NCBI GenBank assembly: GCA_947178195.1 | Contig: CAMWXM010000003.1 | Coordinates: 1 to 34,486, forward strand | Direction of reading: 5' to 3' | Length of the DNA stretch: 34,486 nucleotides | From: an uncultured Ruminococcus sp. | GTDB taxonomy: Bacteria; Bacillota; Clostridia; Oscillospirales; Ruminococcaceae | Shown: positions 16,132 to 24,354 of the stretch, one piece after another | Layout: the number at the start of each line of letters is the position of its first letter | How positions within the stretch are numbered: the stretch's first letter is position 1 | Position numbers and translations under genes: made by a program | The notes under the pieces: generated by a model | Told to the model about the DNA's origin: nothing | What the model saw: the letters and a program-made list of their open reading frames with translations, nothing else | Database searches by the model: none

Positions 16132-16160
16132 TGGACAAATTGGAATAAATATTGTATAAT
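16132..16160 (+). promoter_or_regulatory. metG promoter
   Basis: TGGACA (16132-16137), a 17-base spacer and TATAAT (16155-16160). The expected leader is only about 60 bases, with a small GAACC...GGTTC inverted repeat before the ribosome site. That is too short for a T-box or SAM riboswitch. Confidence 0.7.
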
Positions 16161-16224
16161 TAAAGAATAGAATTTTAAGAACCTGTTTTTAAACAAATGA
16201 CCGGTTCATATGGGAGGAACATAT

Positions 16225-18165
16225 ATGTCAAAAAAACCGTTTTACATTACGACCCCGATATATTACCCATCGGGGAATCCGCATATAGGACACTGTTATA
16301 CTACGGCTGCATGCGATTCTATTGCTCGCTACAGACGAATGCAGGGATACGATGTAATGTTTTTGACAGGTACTGACGAGCACGGTCAGAAAATAGAGCA
16401 GAAGGCTACCGAAGCCGGCGTTACACCAAAGGAATATGTTGACAGGATAGTTGAAAAATTTAAAAAGCTCTGGAGCTATATGAATATCAGCTATGACAGA
16501 TATATAAGGACGACAGACGATTATCATGTTGAGACTGTTCAAAAAATCTTCAAGGCTCTTTATGATAAGGGTTACATTTACAAGGGCGAGTATTCCGGAA
16601 AATACTGCACTCCATGTGAGAGCTTCTGGACGGATTCACAGCTTGTAGACGGAAAGTGTCCGGACTGCGGCAGAGAAGTTATTGAAGCTAAGGAGGAAGC
16701 ATATTTCTTTAAAATGTCCCCATTTGCTGAAAGAATAGAAAAGCTTTTGACCGAAACAGATTATCTCCAGCCGAAAACGAGAGCTGTAGAGCTTGTTAAT
16801 AATTTTATAAAACCGGGGCTTGAGGATCTCTGCGTCTCAAGAACAAGCTTTAAATGGGGCATTCCCGTTACGTTTGATACAAATCATGTGGTTTATGTCT
16901 GGATAGACGCACTTTCAAACTATATATCGGCGCTTGGATATGAGAACGGAGCTTATAATGAATTTGAAAAATTTTGGCCTGCTGATATTCACATGGTAGC
17001 TAAGGATATTATGCGTTTTCATGCTATCATATGGCCAGCTATGCTTATGGCTCTGGACATAGAGCTTCCTAAGCATCTTGCGGTTCATGGCTGGATAACC
17101 TTTAACGGACAGAAAATGAGCAAGTCGCTGGGAAATGTTGTAGACCCGTTTATATTGGGAGAAAGATACGGCGCAGATGCTATCCGTTATCACATACTCA
17201 GGGAAATGGCGCTAGGTTCTGACAGCTCATTCTCAAATGAGATCATGATAAACAGAATAAACTCCGATCTTGCAAACGGTTTTGGAAATCTTGTTTCAAG
17301 AACGGTGGCTATGGTTGAAAAATATTTCGGCGGAACTCTTCCTTCTGAAAAGCAGGCAGGCGAATTCGATGACGAGCTTATTGCCGAATGCCAGGCTTTG
17401 CGCATTAAGATAGATGATTATATGAATAAAACTCAGCTTCAGAATGCCCTTGCGGAAATTTTCAAGGTGATATCCCGTGCAAATAAATATATTGATGAAA
17501 CAGCTCCTTGGGTTCTTGCCAAGGATGAAGCGAATAAACCGAGACTTGCGGCAGTGCTTTATAATTTATTGGAATCCATAAGGATCACATCAACTCTTTT
17601 AAGTCCGTTTATGCCTATGACAATGCCGAAGGTATGGGAGCAGATAGGAGCGTCTGAAGAAGCTGTTACCTATGAAAACACAGGAAAATTCGGCGTATTG
17701 AGTGAAAATGTAACCGTGAAAAAAGGAGAAGTTCTTTTCCCGAGAATCGACGTTGAAAAGGAAATCGAAGAATTGAACGGTATCATTGAAAAACAGATGG
17801 CAGAGGCAGAAGGCTCAAAGAAAAAAATCGAACTTGCGCCTGAAATAACCATAGATGAATTTTTTAAAACCGAGCTTCGTGCCGCTAAAGTTAAAGCATG
17901 TGAAAAAGTCAAGAAATCCAAAAAGCTGCTGAAGCTTCAGCTTGATGACGGAATGGGCGGTAGACAGGTGGTATCCGGTATAGCTCAGTTCTATGAACCG
18001 GAAGAGCTTGTGGGTAAAACCGTTATGGTGGTTGCAAATTTAAAGCCGGTAAAGCTTTGCGGTGAAGAAAGCTGCGGTATGATATGCGCATGCGATATGC
18101 CCGATGGAAGCGCTAAGGTGGTATTTTTAGACGACGATACAGAGCCGGGAACTAAAATAAGATAA
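16225..18165 (+). CDS. metG: Methionyl-tRNA synthetase
   Basis: Charges tRNA-Met, including the initiator, with methionine using ATP. Class I signatures are HIGH (20-23, GNPHIGH) and KMSKS (297-301). A single zinc knuckle uses Cys128, 131, 145 and 148, and the C-terminal OB-fold tRNA-binding domain (from about ITIDEFFKTELRAAKV) allows dimer formation. The length of 646 residues is standard. The upstream ATG at 16210 would place the GGGAGG ribosome site inside the gene; 16225 is the start that has it nine bases upstream. Confidence 0.97.
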   Translation: MSKKPFYITTPIYYPSGNPHIGHCYTTAACDSIARYRRMQGYDVMFLTGTDEHGQKIEQKATEAGVTPKEYVDRIVEKFKKLWSYMNISYDRYIRTTDDYHVETVQKIFKALYDKGYIYKGEYSGKYCTPCESFWTDSQLVDGKCPDCGREVIEAKEEAYFFKMSPFAERIEKLLTETDYLQPKTRAVELVNNFIKPGLEDLCVSRTSFKWGIPVTFDTNHVVYVWIDALSNYISALGYENGAYNEFEKFWPADIHMVAKDIMRFHAIIWPAMLMALDIELPKHLAVHGWITFNGQKMSKSLGNVVDPFILGERYGADAIRYHILREMALGSDSSFSNEIMINRINSDLANGFGNLVSRTVAMVEKYFGGTLPSEKQAGEFDDELIAECQALRIKIDDYMNKTQLQNALAEIFKVISRANKYIDETAPWVLAKDEANKPRLAAVLYNLLESIRITSTLLSPFMPMTMPKVWEQIGASEEAVTYENTGKFGVLSENVTVKKGEVLFPRIDVEKEIEELNGIIEKQMAEAEGSKKKIELAPEITIDEFFKTELRAAKVKACEKVKKSKKLLKLQLDDGMGGRQVVSGIAQFYEPEELVGKTVMVVANLKPVKLCGEESCGMICACDMPDGSAKVVFLDDDTEPGTKIR

Positions 18166-18176
18166 AATAATGACAG

Positions 18177-18204
18177 CGCCGCACAATTTTTTGTGCGGCG
18201 TTTT
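18177..18204 (+). terminator. Terminator after metG
   Basis: CGCCGCACAA pairs with TTGTGCGGCG around a four-T loop, followed by TTTT. This is a clear intrinsic terminator 12 bases after the stop. Confidence 0.88.
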
Positions 18205-18316
18205 CCGGTTTAACAGAATTTTTGGTAATTTTCCCTATTAAGCGATTGCAAGGTTGATTATGATTGAAAATTACTTACACAATTTTTTCATAAACCTGAA
18301 TTTTTTCAAAAAGGAC

Positions 18317-18346
18317 TTGATAAATAAGGGGAAAAAATGGTATAAT
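18317..18346 (+). promoter_or_regulatory. Orphan rightward promoter
   Basis: TTGATA (18317-18322), an 18-base spacer and TATAAT (18341-18346) form a good sigma-A promoter, but no rightward gene follows. The transcript would open with the hairpin at 18352-18383 and run antisense into the membrane-protein gene. Gap 18205-18414 holds nothing else recognisable. Confidence 0.45.
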
Positions 18347-18351
18347 AAATA

Positions 18352-18383
18352 GGAAGCGTCTGTGGACTGCTACAGACGCTCCC
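18352..18383 (-). terminator. Hairpin behind the small membrane-protein gene
   Basis: On leftward RNA a 12-base stem (GGGAGCGUCUGU with ACAGACGCUUCC, one G-U pair) closes an eight-base loop and is followed by UAUUUAUUAU. The same bases on the other strand contain an A-C mismatch, so the leftward reading is favoured. The U-run is weak. Confidence 0.5.
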
Positions 18384-18414
18384 TATTGTAAAGAATGATA
18401 AAGACTTAATACGT

Positions 18415-18831
18415 TCAATCAGCTTTTAAGACTCTGGGACTTTTATCTTTGTTCAGGCGTTTTCTGAGAAAAAAACAAAGCAGATACGCAGGAATGCAGA
18501 TAAGAAACCAAAGAGCCGTAAAGGGAAGGCAGACCTGTCCCAGCAGATTTAAAGGGACTGCCGAATAATCCCATACATTCCAATGCAGTATTATATTTAC
18601 GATGACCCCTACGGTAAATTCAAAGGAAGTTATAATCACCGAACCCAACAGGCATTTTGCCCATAGCGGCGTATTTATAAGACCTGAATTTAACCGGTAA
18701 AGTACAGAAAAAATTATTCCCCCGGTAACAGCCATTGTCCAGTGGGTAAAGCCTCTGAAAGCTATCTCTACCAGGCTGTAGATCAGAGCACCAGTCAAAA
18801 ATATTGTTATCGGTTTTCCGATACGATTCAT
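18415..18831 (-). CDS. Small integral membrane protein (PF06541-like)
   Basis: 138-residue protein with four membrane helices (about 7-25, 31-45, 60-82 and 98-122) and a basic C-terminal tail (RKRLNKDKSPRVLKAD). Phrases such as GFTHWTMAVTGGI, FEFTVGVIVNIILHWNVWDYS and GQVCLPFTALWF match the family annotated as putative ABC-transporter type IV. No ATPase is nearby, and its function is not established. It has a GGGGGAT ribosome site and is divergent from malQ. Confidence 0.8.
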   Translation of the reverse strand: MNRIGKPITIFLTGALIYSLVEIAFRGFTHWTMAVTGGIIFSVLYRLNSGLINTPLWAKCLLGSVIITSFEFTVGVIVNIILHWNVWDYSAVPLNLLGQVCLPFTALWFLICIPAYLLCFFLRKRLNKDKSPRVLKAD

Positions 18832-18961
18832 GATATATCCCCCATTTGTGTTTTCTTTAATTTTATGTAAAATAATGAAAATTATACATATATCTTTATT
18901 GGTTTGAAAAAAATTGATTTGAAAAATATGTCAAATAAGCTTTGACAGAACGGAGTGAAAA

Positions 18962-20437
18962 ATGAGAAAAAACGGTATACTTATGCACATTTCCAGCCTT
19001 CCGTCAGAATACGGTATAGGAAAAATGGGAAGAGCCGCTTATGACTTTGTTGATTTTCTTGCAGCATCGGGAGTTAAATGCTGGCAGATACTGCCGCTGT
19101 CTCCCACAAGCTATGGCGATTCGCCCTATCAGTCTTTTTCCGTATATGCCGGAAATCCGTATTTCGTTGATTTTGATACGTTAAAACGTGAGGGACTTAT
19201 AAAAAAATCTGATTATGAGGATATAAAATGGCAGGATAATTCTCGTAGGGTGAATTACAGTCTTATATATAACGGCTGCTTCAAGGTTTTAAGGCAGGCT
19301 TATAAAACCTATAAACGTGACGTTTCAAAAAGATATAAAGAATTTAAAGTCGAAAATAAACAATGGCTTGACGACTATGCTTTGTTTATGGCTTTGAAAT
19401 TCAAAAACAACGGCAAGGCATGGTATGAATGGGACAAAAAGTTTGCTATGAGAGATAAAAACGCCCTTCTGAAAGCTTCGGAAGAGCTGGAAAAGGATAT
19501 AGAATTTTTTAAATTCATTCAGTATAAATTTTTCAGCCAATGGAAAAATCTGAAAAAATATACTAATGACAAGGGAATTGAAATTATTGGAGATATGCCT
19601 ATTTATGTTTCCTATGACAGCGTTGAGGCGTGGGCATACCCTGAGCTTTTCTGCTTTGACAAGGATAAAAAGCCCAAAGACGTTGCCGGATGTCCGCCTG
19701 ACGATTTTTCGAAAACCGGTCAGTTGTGGGGGAATCCGCTTTACGACTGGGAATACCACAAAGAAACCAACTATAAATGGTGGGTACAGCGGCTTAAATT
19801 TTCCTCTGAAATTTATGATATTGTAAGAATAGACCATTTCCGTGGCTTTGAAAGCTATTATACTATCCCATATGGTAACAAAACTGCTGAAAAAGGCGAA
19901 TGGAGAAAGGGTCCTGGAGCGGCTCTGTTTAAGGAAGCTGAAAGAAAATTGGGTAAGCTTAACATTATTGCCGAGGATCTGGGATTTATAACCTCTGATG
20001 TACGTGAAATGCTGGCGGCTGTGGGGTATCCGGGTATGAAGGTCACTCAGTTTGCTTTCGGCGAGGGCGGAAAAAACGAGCACCTGCCCCATAATTATGA
20101 CAATTCAAACTGTGTGGCATATACGGGAACTCATGATAATGAAACATTAAAGGGCTGGGTGGCATCTCAGTCATCCGAAACTCTTAAATTCTGCATGGCA
20201 TACCTTAATGTAAGCAAGAAAAAGGATATTCCTAAGGGAATTATAAGGGAAACTTGGGGAAGTGTTGCGCAGATCGCAGTAGCACAGATGCAGGATTTCC
20301 TTAATTCTGATGCAACGGCAAGAATGAATATCCCTTCAACTCTGGGCACTAACTGGCAGTTCAGAACCAAATCCGATGACTTTACGGAAAAACTTTCAAA
20401 ACGCATTCTTAAAATCAATAAAATGTATAATAGATAA
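18962..20437 (+). CDS. malQ: 4-alpha-glucanotransferase (amylomaltase, GH77)
   Basis: Cytoplasmic enzyme that transfers alpha-1,4-glucan segments between chains, releasing glucose and building longer chains for phosphorylase. The catalytic residues are visible: nucleophile Asp291 in RIDHFRG, acid/base Glu338 in IIAEDLG, and Asp392 in TGTHDNET. It also has the usual LPLSPTSYGDSPYQSFS and GDMPIYVSYDSVEAW segments. The 491 residues are normal. It lies 14 bases before glgP and forms an operon for breakdown of maltodextrin or glycogen. A weak promoter (TTGAAA, 17 bases, TATGTC) may lie near 18901-18930. Confidence 0.96.
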   Translation: MRKNGILMHISSLPSEYGIGKMGRAAYDFVDFLAASGVKCWQILPLSPTSYGDSPYQSFSVYAGNPYFVDFDTLKREGLIKKSDYEDIKWQDNSRRVNYSLIYNGCFKVLRQAYKTYKRDVSKRYKEFKVENKQWLDDYALFMALKFKNNGKAWYEWDKKFAMRDKNALLKASEELEKDIEFFKFIQYKFFSQWKNLKKYTNDKGIEIIGDMPIYVSYDSVEAWAYPELFCFDKDKKPKDVAGCPPDDFSKTGQLWGNPLYDWEYHKETNYKWWVQRLKFSSEIYDIVRIDHFRGFESYYTIPYGNKTAEKGEWRKGPGAALFKEAERKLGKLNIIAEDLGFITSDVREMLAAVGYPGMKVTQFAFGEGGKNEHLPHNYDNSNCVAYTGTHDNETLKGWVASQSSETLKFCMAYLNVSKKKDIPKGIIRETWGSVAQIAVAQMQDFLNSDATARMNIPSTLGTNWQFRTKSDDFTEKLSKRILKINKMYNR

Positions 20438-20451
20438 AAAGGAGAATTGAT

Positions 20452-22788
20452 ATGGAAAATTATAAGGAAAATCTCAGGGCAGCTTTGAAGGGCTGCAATA
20501 CTCCTCAGGAGATTCATACGGCTGTGGGAAACGCTGTTATGAAGTATGCCGCTGAAAACTGGAGCAAGTCAAAAAATGCCCACAAAAACAGCAGACGTGC
20601 ATGCTATTTTTCAATGGAATTTTTAGTGGGCAGAGCGGTTTATAATAATTTATTATGCCTGGGCATTTACGATGAGACTGAAAAGGTCTTAAACGAAATG
20701 GGTAAAAGTCTTTCTGAGCTTGAGGAAATCGAGGACGCTGCTCTCGGCAACGGCGGTCTTGGAAGGCTTGCAGCTTGTTTCCTTGACAGTGCGGCTTCCC
20801 TCGATCTTCCGCTGGACGGCTATGGCATAAGATATAAATATGGTCTTTTCAAGCAGGGGATCGAAAACGGCTTTCAGACGGAAGCTGCTGACGACTGGAC
20901 AAAATTCGGCGATCCATGGTCAGTAAGAGTTGACAGCGAGGCTGTTGAGGTAAAATATAACGGTCAGACGGTAAAAGCCGTGCCTTATGATATGCCCATA
21001 TTCGGCTGTAAAACCAATCATGTCAGCACTCTCAGACTCTGGCAGGCTGAAGCAGTAAATGAATTTAATTTTGACCTTTTCAATCAGCAGAAGTATATGG
21101 AGGCAGCGGCAGAAAAAATTTATGCCGAGGATATATCCAAGGTTTTATATCCTAACGATGACGGAAGAGAAGGTAAAAAGCTCCGTTTAAAGCAGCAGTA
21201 TTTCTTCTGCAGCGCATCGCTTCAGGATATTATAAAAAAACATATAGACCGGTTTGGCGGAGTAGAAAATATTTCCGACAGCATTACTATCCAGTTAAAC
21301 GATACTCATCCGGTAATCTCGATACCTGAATTTATTAGACTTATGCGTCTTAACGGAGTAAGCTTTGATAAGGCATTTGCCCTTGCAAAAAAAGTATTCA
21401 ATTACACAAACCATACTGTAATGCCGGAAGCACTGGAAAAATGGGATTGCTCTCTTGTGGAAGAGCTTCTGCCTGAAATTTATACTATTATTTTGCAGAT
21501 AAACGAACAGCTTATTGCTGAAATGTATTCCAAGGGTAAAAAATCTGAGGAAATCGAAAAAATCAAAATTGTCAGAAACGGTCTTGTAAATATGGCTGAT
21601 ATGGCTGTTTACTGCTCTTCATATGTAAACGGCGTTGCTGAAATTCATACGGAGATATTAAAGGATACTGTTCTTGCGGATTGGTATAAGCTGTATCCTG
21701 AAAGATTCCAGAATAAAACAAATGGTATTACTCAAAGACGCTGGCTTGCCCTTTGTAATCCTGAGCTTTCTGCTCTTATTACCGAATTGCTGGGCAATGA
21801 AAAGTGGATGACAAATTTAGATGAGCTGAAGAAAATTTCCGGCTATTCCGAAGACGAGGAAATGGTGAAAAAATTCCTTGATATTAAAAAAGCAAATAAG
21901 AAAAAGCTTGCGGACTATATCTGTAAAGCCGAGGGTATTACTATCGACCCTAATTCGATTTTCGATATTCAGATAAAGAGACTGCACGAATATAAGCGCC
22001 AGCTTCTTAATGCTTTTTCGATACTTTATATTTATTTCGGCATCAAATCCGGCGAAATTATAAATTTAAACCCTGTTACTTTTATTTTTGGCGCAAAGTC
22101 TGCCCCTGGTTATCGCAGAGCAAAAGCAATCATTAAATTTATAAACGAGATTGCAAAGCTTGTTGAAAACGATGAAGAGGTTAGCAGATACGTAAAAGTA
22201 GTGTTTGTTTCAAATTATAACGTTTCCTATGCAGAAAAGCTTATTCCGGCTGCTGATGTTTCTGAGCAGATCTCAACCGCCGGAACAGAAGCTTCAGGAA
22301 CAGGCAATATGAAGCTTATGTTAAACGGTGCGGTAACTCTTGGAACATACGACGGAGCAAATATCGAAATAGTTCAGGAAGCAGGTGAGGAAAATAATTA
22401 TATTTTCGGCGCAAGAGTTGAAGAGCTTAAAGAAATTATGCCTGAATATAACAGCCGTAAAATTCTTTCTGAAAATCCTAAAATAAGACAGGTGGTTCAG
22501 ACACTTATTGATGGTACTGTTTCCGATGGCGGCTCTGGAGATTTCAGAGAGCTTTATTATTCACTGACAGACGGAGCTTCATGGCATTCACCGGATAATT
22601 ATTACTTATTGGGCGATTTGGAAAGCTATATTGACGTAAAGCTTAAATGTATAGGAGATTTCGGCAATAACAAGCTTATAGGAAAGAAAATGTGGCTTAA
22701 TATGTGCAATGCGGGTAAATTCAGCTCCGATAGAACTATCAGGGATTATGCTGAAAATATCTGGCATATCGGTAAGGCGGAGATTTAA
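20452..22788 (+). CDS. glgP: Glycogen/maltodextrin phosphorylase
   Basis: Phosphorolytic release of glucose-1-phosphate from alpha-1,4-glucans with pyridoxal phosphate. The cofactor lysine is Lys621 in ASGTGNMKLMLNG. The N-terminal YFSMEFLVGRAVYNNL, LGNGGLGRLAACFLDS and NDTHPVISIPEF segments are family hallmarks. At 778 residues it is at the short end for the family and lacks the long N-terminal regulatory part of animal enzymes. Its ribosome site is AAAGGAGAATTG, and a bidirectional terminator follows. Confidence 0.97.
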   Translation: MENYKENLRAALKGCNTPQEIHTAVGNAVMKYAAENWSKSKNAHKNSRRACYFSMEFLVGRAVYNNLLCLGIYDETEKVLNEMGKSLSELEEIEDAALGNGGLGRLAACFLDSAASLDLPLDGYGIRYKYGLFKQGIENGFQTEAADDWTKFGDPWSVRVDSEAVEVKYNGQTVKAVPYDMPIFGCKTNHVSTLRLWQAEAVNEFNFDLFNQQKYMEAAAEKIYAEDISKVLYPNDDGREGKKLRLKQQYFFCSASLQDIIKKHIDRFGGVENISDSITIQLNDTHPVISIPEFIRLMRLNGVSFDKAFALAKKVFNYTNHTVMPEALEKWDCSLVEELLPEIYTIILQINEQLIAEMYSKGKKSEEIEKIKIVRNGLVNMADMAVYCSSYVNGVAEIHTEILKDTVLADWYKLYPERFQNKTNGITQRRWLALCNPELSALITELLGNEKWMTNLDELKKISGYSEDEEMVKKFLDIKKANKKKLADYICKAEGITIDPNSIFDIQIKRLHEYKRQLLNAFSILYIYFGIKSGEIINLNPVTFIFGAKSAPGYRRAKAIIKFINEIAKLVENDEEVSRYVKVVFVSNYNVSYAEKLIPAADVSEQISTAGTEASGTGNMKLMLNGAVTLGTYDGANIEIVQEAGEENNYIFGARVEELKEIMPEYNSRKILSENPKIRQVVQTLIDGTVSDGGSGDFRELYYSLTDGASWHSPDNYYLLGDLESYIDVKLKCIGDFGNNKLIGKKMWLNMCNAGKFSSDRTIRDYAENIWHIGKAEI

Positions 22789-22801
22789 TACCGTATAAAA
22801 T

Positions 22802-22844
22802 AAAAGACTCTATACCCGATTTTTCGGATATAGAGTCTTTTTTA
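22802..22844. terminator. Bidirectional terminator between glgP and spoVAC
   Basis: AAAAGACTCTATA pairs with TATAGAGTCTTTT (13 bases) plus an inner CCG/CGG. T-runs occur on both strands, serving the two converging genes. Confidence 0.9.
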
Positions 22845-23276
22845 TTTTGTGAAATAATATATCAGACCGTATACTACGGCGGCAGCTGAACCGTAAAGAA
22901 TTACCGGTCCTGCGATTGTGAATATTTTTGCGCCAACGCCAAGAATAAATCCTTCTGATTTTGCCTCTAAGGCGGCAGAGGAAATAGAGTTGGCAAATCC
23001 TGTTATCGGAACAAGTGTTCCTGCGCCGGCATGCTTTGCAAGTTTTTCATACAGACCAAGACCGGTCAATAATGCGCTGAGAGTGACAAGAATTATGGAA
23101 GTCCATGCTCCGGCTGTTTCCTTGTCGAAATCGTAATGAAGAAAAATATTCATTATACCTTCTCCCAGCATGCATATAAGTCCGCCGATTATAAAAGCAG
23201 TAGGGACATTTATCCATGACCTTGAGGGCGGAGATGCCTTCTGGCTCATTTCCTTGTATTCCTTTTTTGAAACCAT
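22842..23276 (-). CDS. spoVAC: Stage V sporulation protein AC
   Basis: 144-residue membrane protein of the SpoVA channel, which moves calcium-dipicolinate into the forespore and out again at germination. After a short polar head (MVSKKEYKEMSQKASPPSRS) come several membrane helices with the family-typical FIIGGLICMLGEGI, ALLTGLGLYEKLAKHAGAGTLVPITGFANSISSAALE and KSEGFILGVGAKIF. In most spore-formers spoVAC is followed by spoVAD and spoVAEb; here it stands alone. It has an AGAGGAAGTG ribosome site. I could not place a convincing sigma-G promoter. Confidence 0.92.
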   Translation of the reverse strand: MVSKKEYKEMSQKASPPSRSWINVPTAFIIGGLICMLGEGIMNIFLHYDFDKETAGAWTSIILVTLSALLTGLGLYEKLAKHAGAGTLVPITGFANSISSAALEAKSEGFILGVGAKIFTIAGPVILYGSAAAVVYGLIYYFTK

Positions 23277-23367
23277 ATTTTCACTTCCTCTTGAATTTTT
23301 TTGTATGATATAGTATTTGTTTTAATGGTTGTTTTATACAATGGAAAAATTTTTTATAATTTAAAAC

Positions 23368-23401
23368 ACCGCCCAAAGTTTTCAGAAGAACTCTGGGCGG
23401 T
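23368..23401 (-). terminator. Terminator after the DUF2752 gene
   Basis: On the leftward strand ACCGCCCAGAGTT pairs with AACTTTGGGCGGT with one imperfect pair, followed by GTTTT. It lies five bases after the stop codon. Confidence 0.8.
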
Positions 23402-23406
23402 ATGAT

Positions 23407-23802
23407 TTAAAGAGGTTTCAAATAATAAAATGCAGGAATATTTCTCAGTATTCCAAAAATGAGTAATATTATAATTAGTATAATTCCTATTACGGTCATA
23501 AATTTTTTATGTCTTAATTTTCCGTATCTTACATTGTCGTAGGATTGCTTTAACATTATTGCCGCTAAAACAGGCAGCAAAACAAACAATAGCGGATTAC
23601 TGCGAAAGGCTTTGTAAAAATCAAGCTTTATAATACTTATGCACATTCGTGTTACGCCACAGCCGGGGCAGTAAAAACCGGTTACATAATGAAAAACACA
23701 TGGGATGATCAAGCCGGTAGTCGTTGTGATAAGATAATAAATAACGCCTGCTGACAAAACGGCAGCAAGCATTATTAATTGCTTTTTTAATCTCTTATGC
23801 AT
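23407..23802 (-). CDS. DUF2752 membrane protein
   Basis: 131-residue protein with three or four membrane segments and the DUF2752 hallmark CPGCGVTRMCISIIKLDFYKAFRSNP: a CPxCG pair with TR, then an FRSNP turn. The biochemical function is unknown. The preferred ATG (23802) overlaps the stop of the upstream DUF4234 gene by eight bases and has no ribosome site of its own, so translation should depend on the neighbour. A TTG at 23814 is the alternative. The two gene families are often neighbours in Clostridia and may work in the same membrane. Confidence 0.85.
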   Translation of the reverse strand: MHKRLKKQLIMLAAVLSAGVIYYLITTTTGLIIPCVFHYVTGFYCPGCGVTRMCISIIKLDFYKAFRSNPLLFVLLPVLAAIMLKQSYDNVRYGKLRHKKFMTVIGIILIIILLIFGILRNIPAFYYLKPL

Positions 23803-24151
23803 TTGGCGTAGCAATTTTGTTCAGTTCTGACTGAATCAAAGCCATAGTAACGATACTTAATCCAAATAACGAAAGTATAAGATAAAGAATCGCACTGTTT
23901 GAATCAGATGGCAGACCTCTTTTAGACATAGCAGTCTGTACTTTTCCACCAGCTGTATACGCCCAGTAAATTAAGTAAATACCGCATGTAACAATGCCAA
24001 GTACAACTACCAAAGCTCCGCTTGTATCGTTTGGCGCATCAGCAGCAACGTTTAAGTCGTTTGCTACACAGTACAGCCAGTAATACATATATATTCCGCA
24101 GGTAACAATTGATAAAATTATGCATGTTACAATATTTCTTTCCTGAATCAC
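23795..24151 (-). CDS. DUF4234 membrane protein
   Basis: 118-residue protein with three hydrophobic segments and the repeated DUF4234 signature IVTCGIYMYYWLY (about 15-27) and IVTCGIYLIYWAY. It starts with a GTG (24151) nine bases behind AAGGAGG. The function is not known. It is the first gene of a two-gene operon behind a perfect consensus promoter, so it is probably well expressed in growing cells. Confidence 0.87.
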   Translation of the reverse strand: MIQERNIVTCIILSIVTCGIYMYYWLYCVANDLNVAADAPNDTSGALVVVLGIVTCGIYLIYWAYTAGGKVQTAMSKRGLPSDSNSAILYLILSLFGLSIVTMALIQSELNKIATPNA

Positions 24152-24207
24152 TGCAATAACCTCCTTCTTTTTTAAAAAAATAAAATTGCCTTTACTCAGC
24201 AGTTTAT

Positions 24208-24236
24208 ATTATACTATATTTTCCATGCAGTGTCAA
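24208..24236 (-). promoter_or_regulatory. Perfect consensus promoter for DUF4234/DUF2752
   Basis: Reading leftward: TTGACA (24231-24236), 17 bases, TATAAT (24208-24213). Both hexamers match the sigma-A consensus exactly. Confidence 0.85.
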
Positions 24237-24254
24237 TATGTCAATAACAATTAT

Positions 24255-24320
24255 GGCAATACCGCACAAATATTATGCCTGAGATGCGTATTCGCAAGCC
24301 GAAATTTGTGCAGTATTGCC
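24255..24320 (-). repeat. Long stem-loop behind ilvE
   Basis: Arms 24255-24270 and 24305-24320 match at 15 of 16 positions. On leftward RNA the odd pair is a U-G wobble, so the stem is continuous. The 34-base loop contains a small inner hairpin, TGCG-AATA-CGCA. No T-run follows. It could be an ilvE 3' structure or a small repeat element. Confidence 0.55.
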
Positions 24321-24354
24321 TTATATTCAGACTGGAGTATGATACACTCCGTTT

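Noticed and set aside
16179..16207. Possible further copy of the GAGCCTGTTTAGTA repeat before metG (AGAACCTGTTTTTAAAC)
   Set aside because: It shares only CCTGTTT with scattered matches, and lies in a small GAACC/GGTTC inverted repeat of the metG leader that explains it equally well.
16161..16224. T-box or SAM riboswitch before metG
   Set aside because: The leader is only about 60 bases and shows no T-box sequence, specifier stem or terminator.
19325..20092. 255-residue frame antisense to malQ
   Set aside because: It lies wholly inside a well-supported enzyme gene, has no ribosome site, and its composition is that expected of a complement frame.
23277..23340. Sigma-G promoter before spoVAC
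   Set aside because: Only loose TGTATA and CATACAA-like matches at the wrong spacing.
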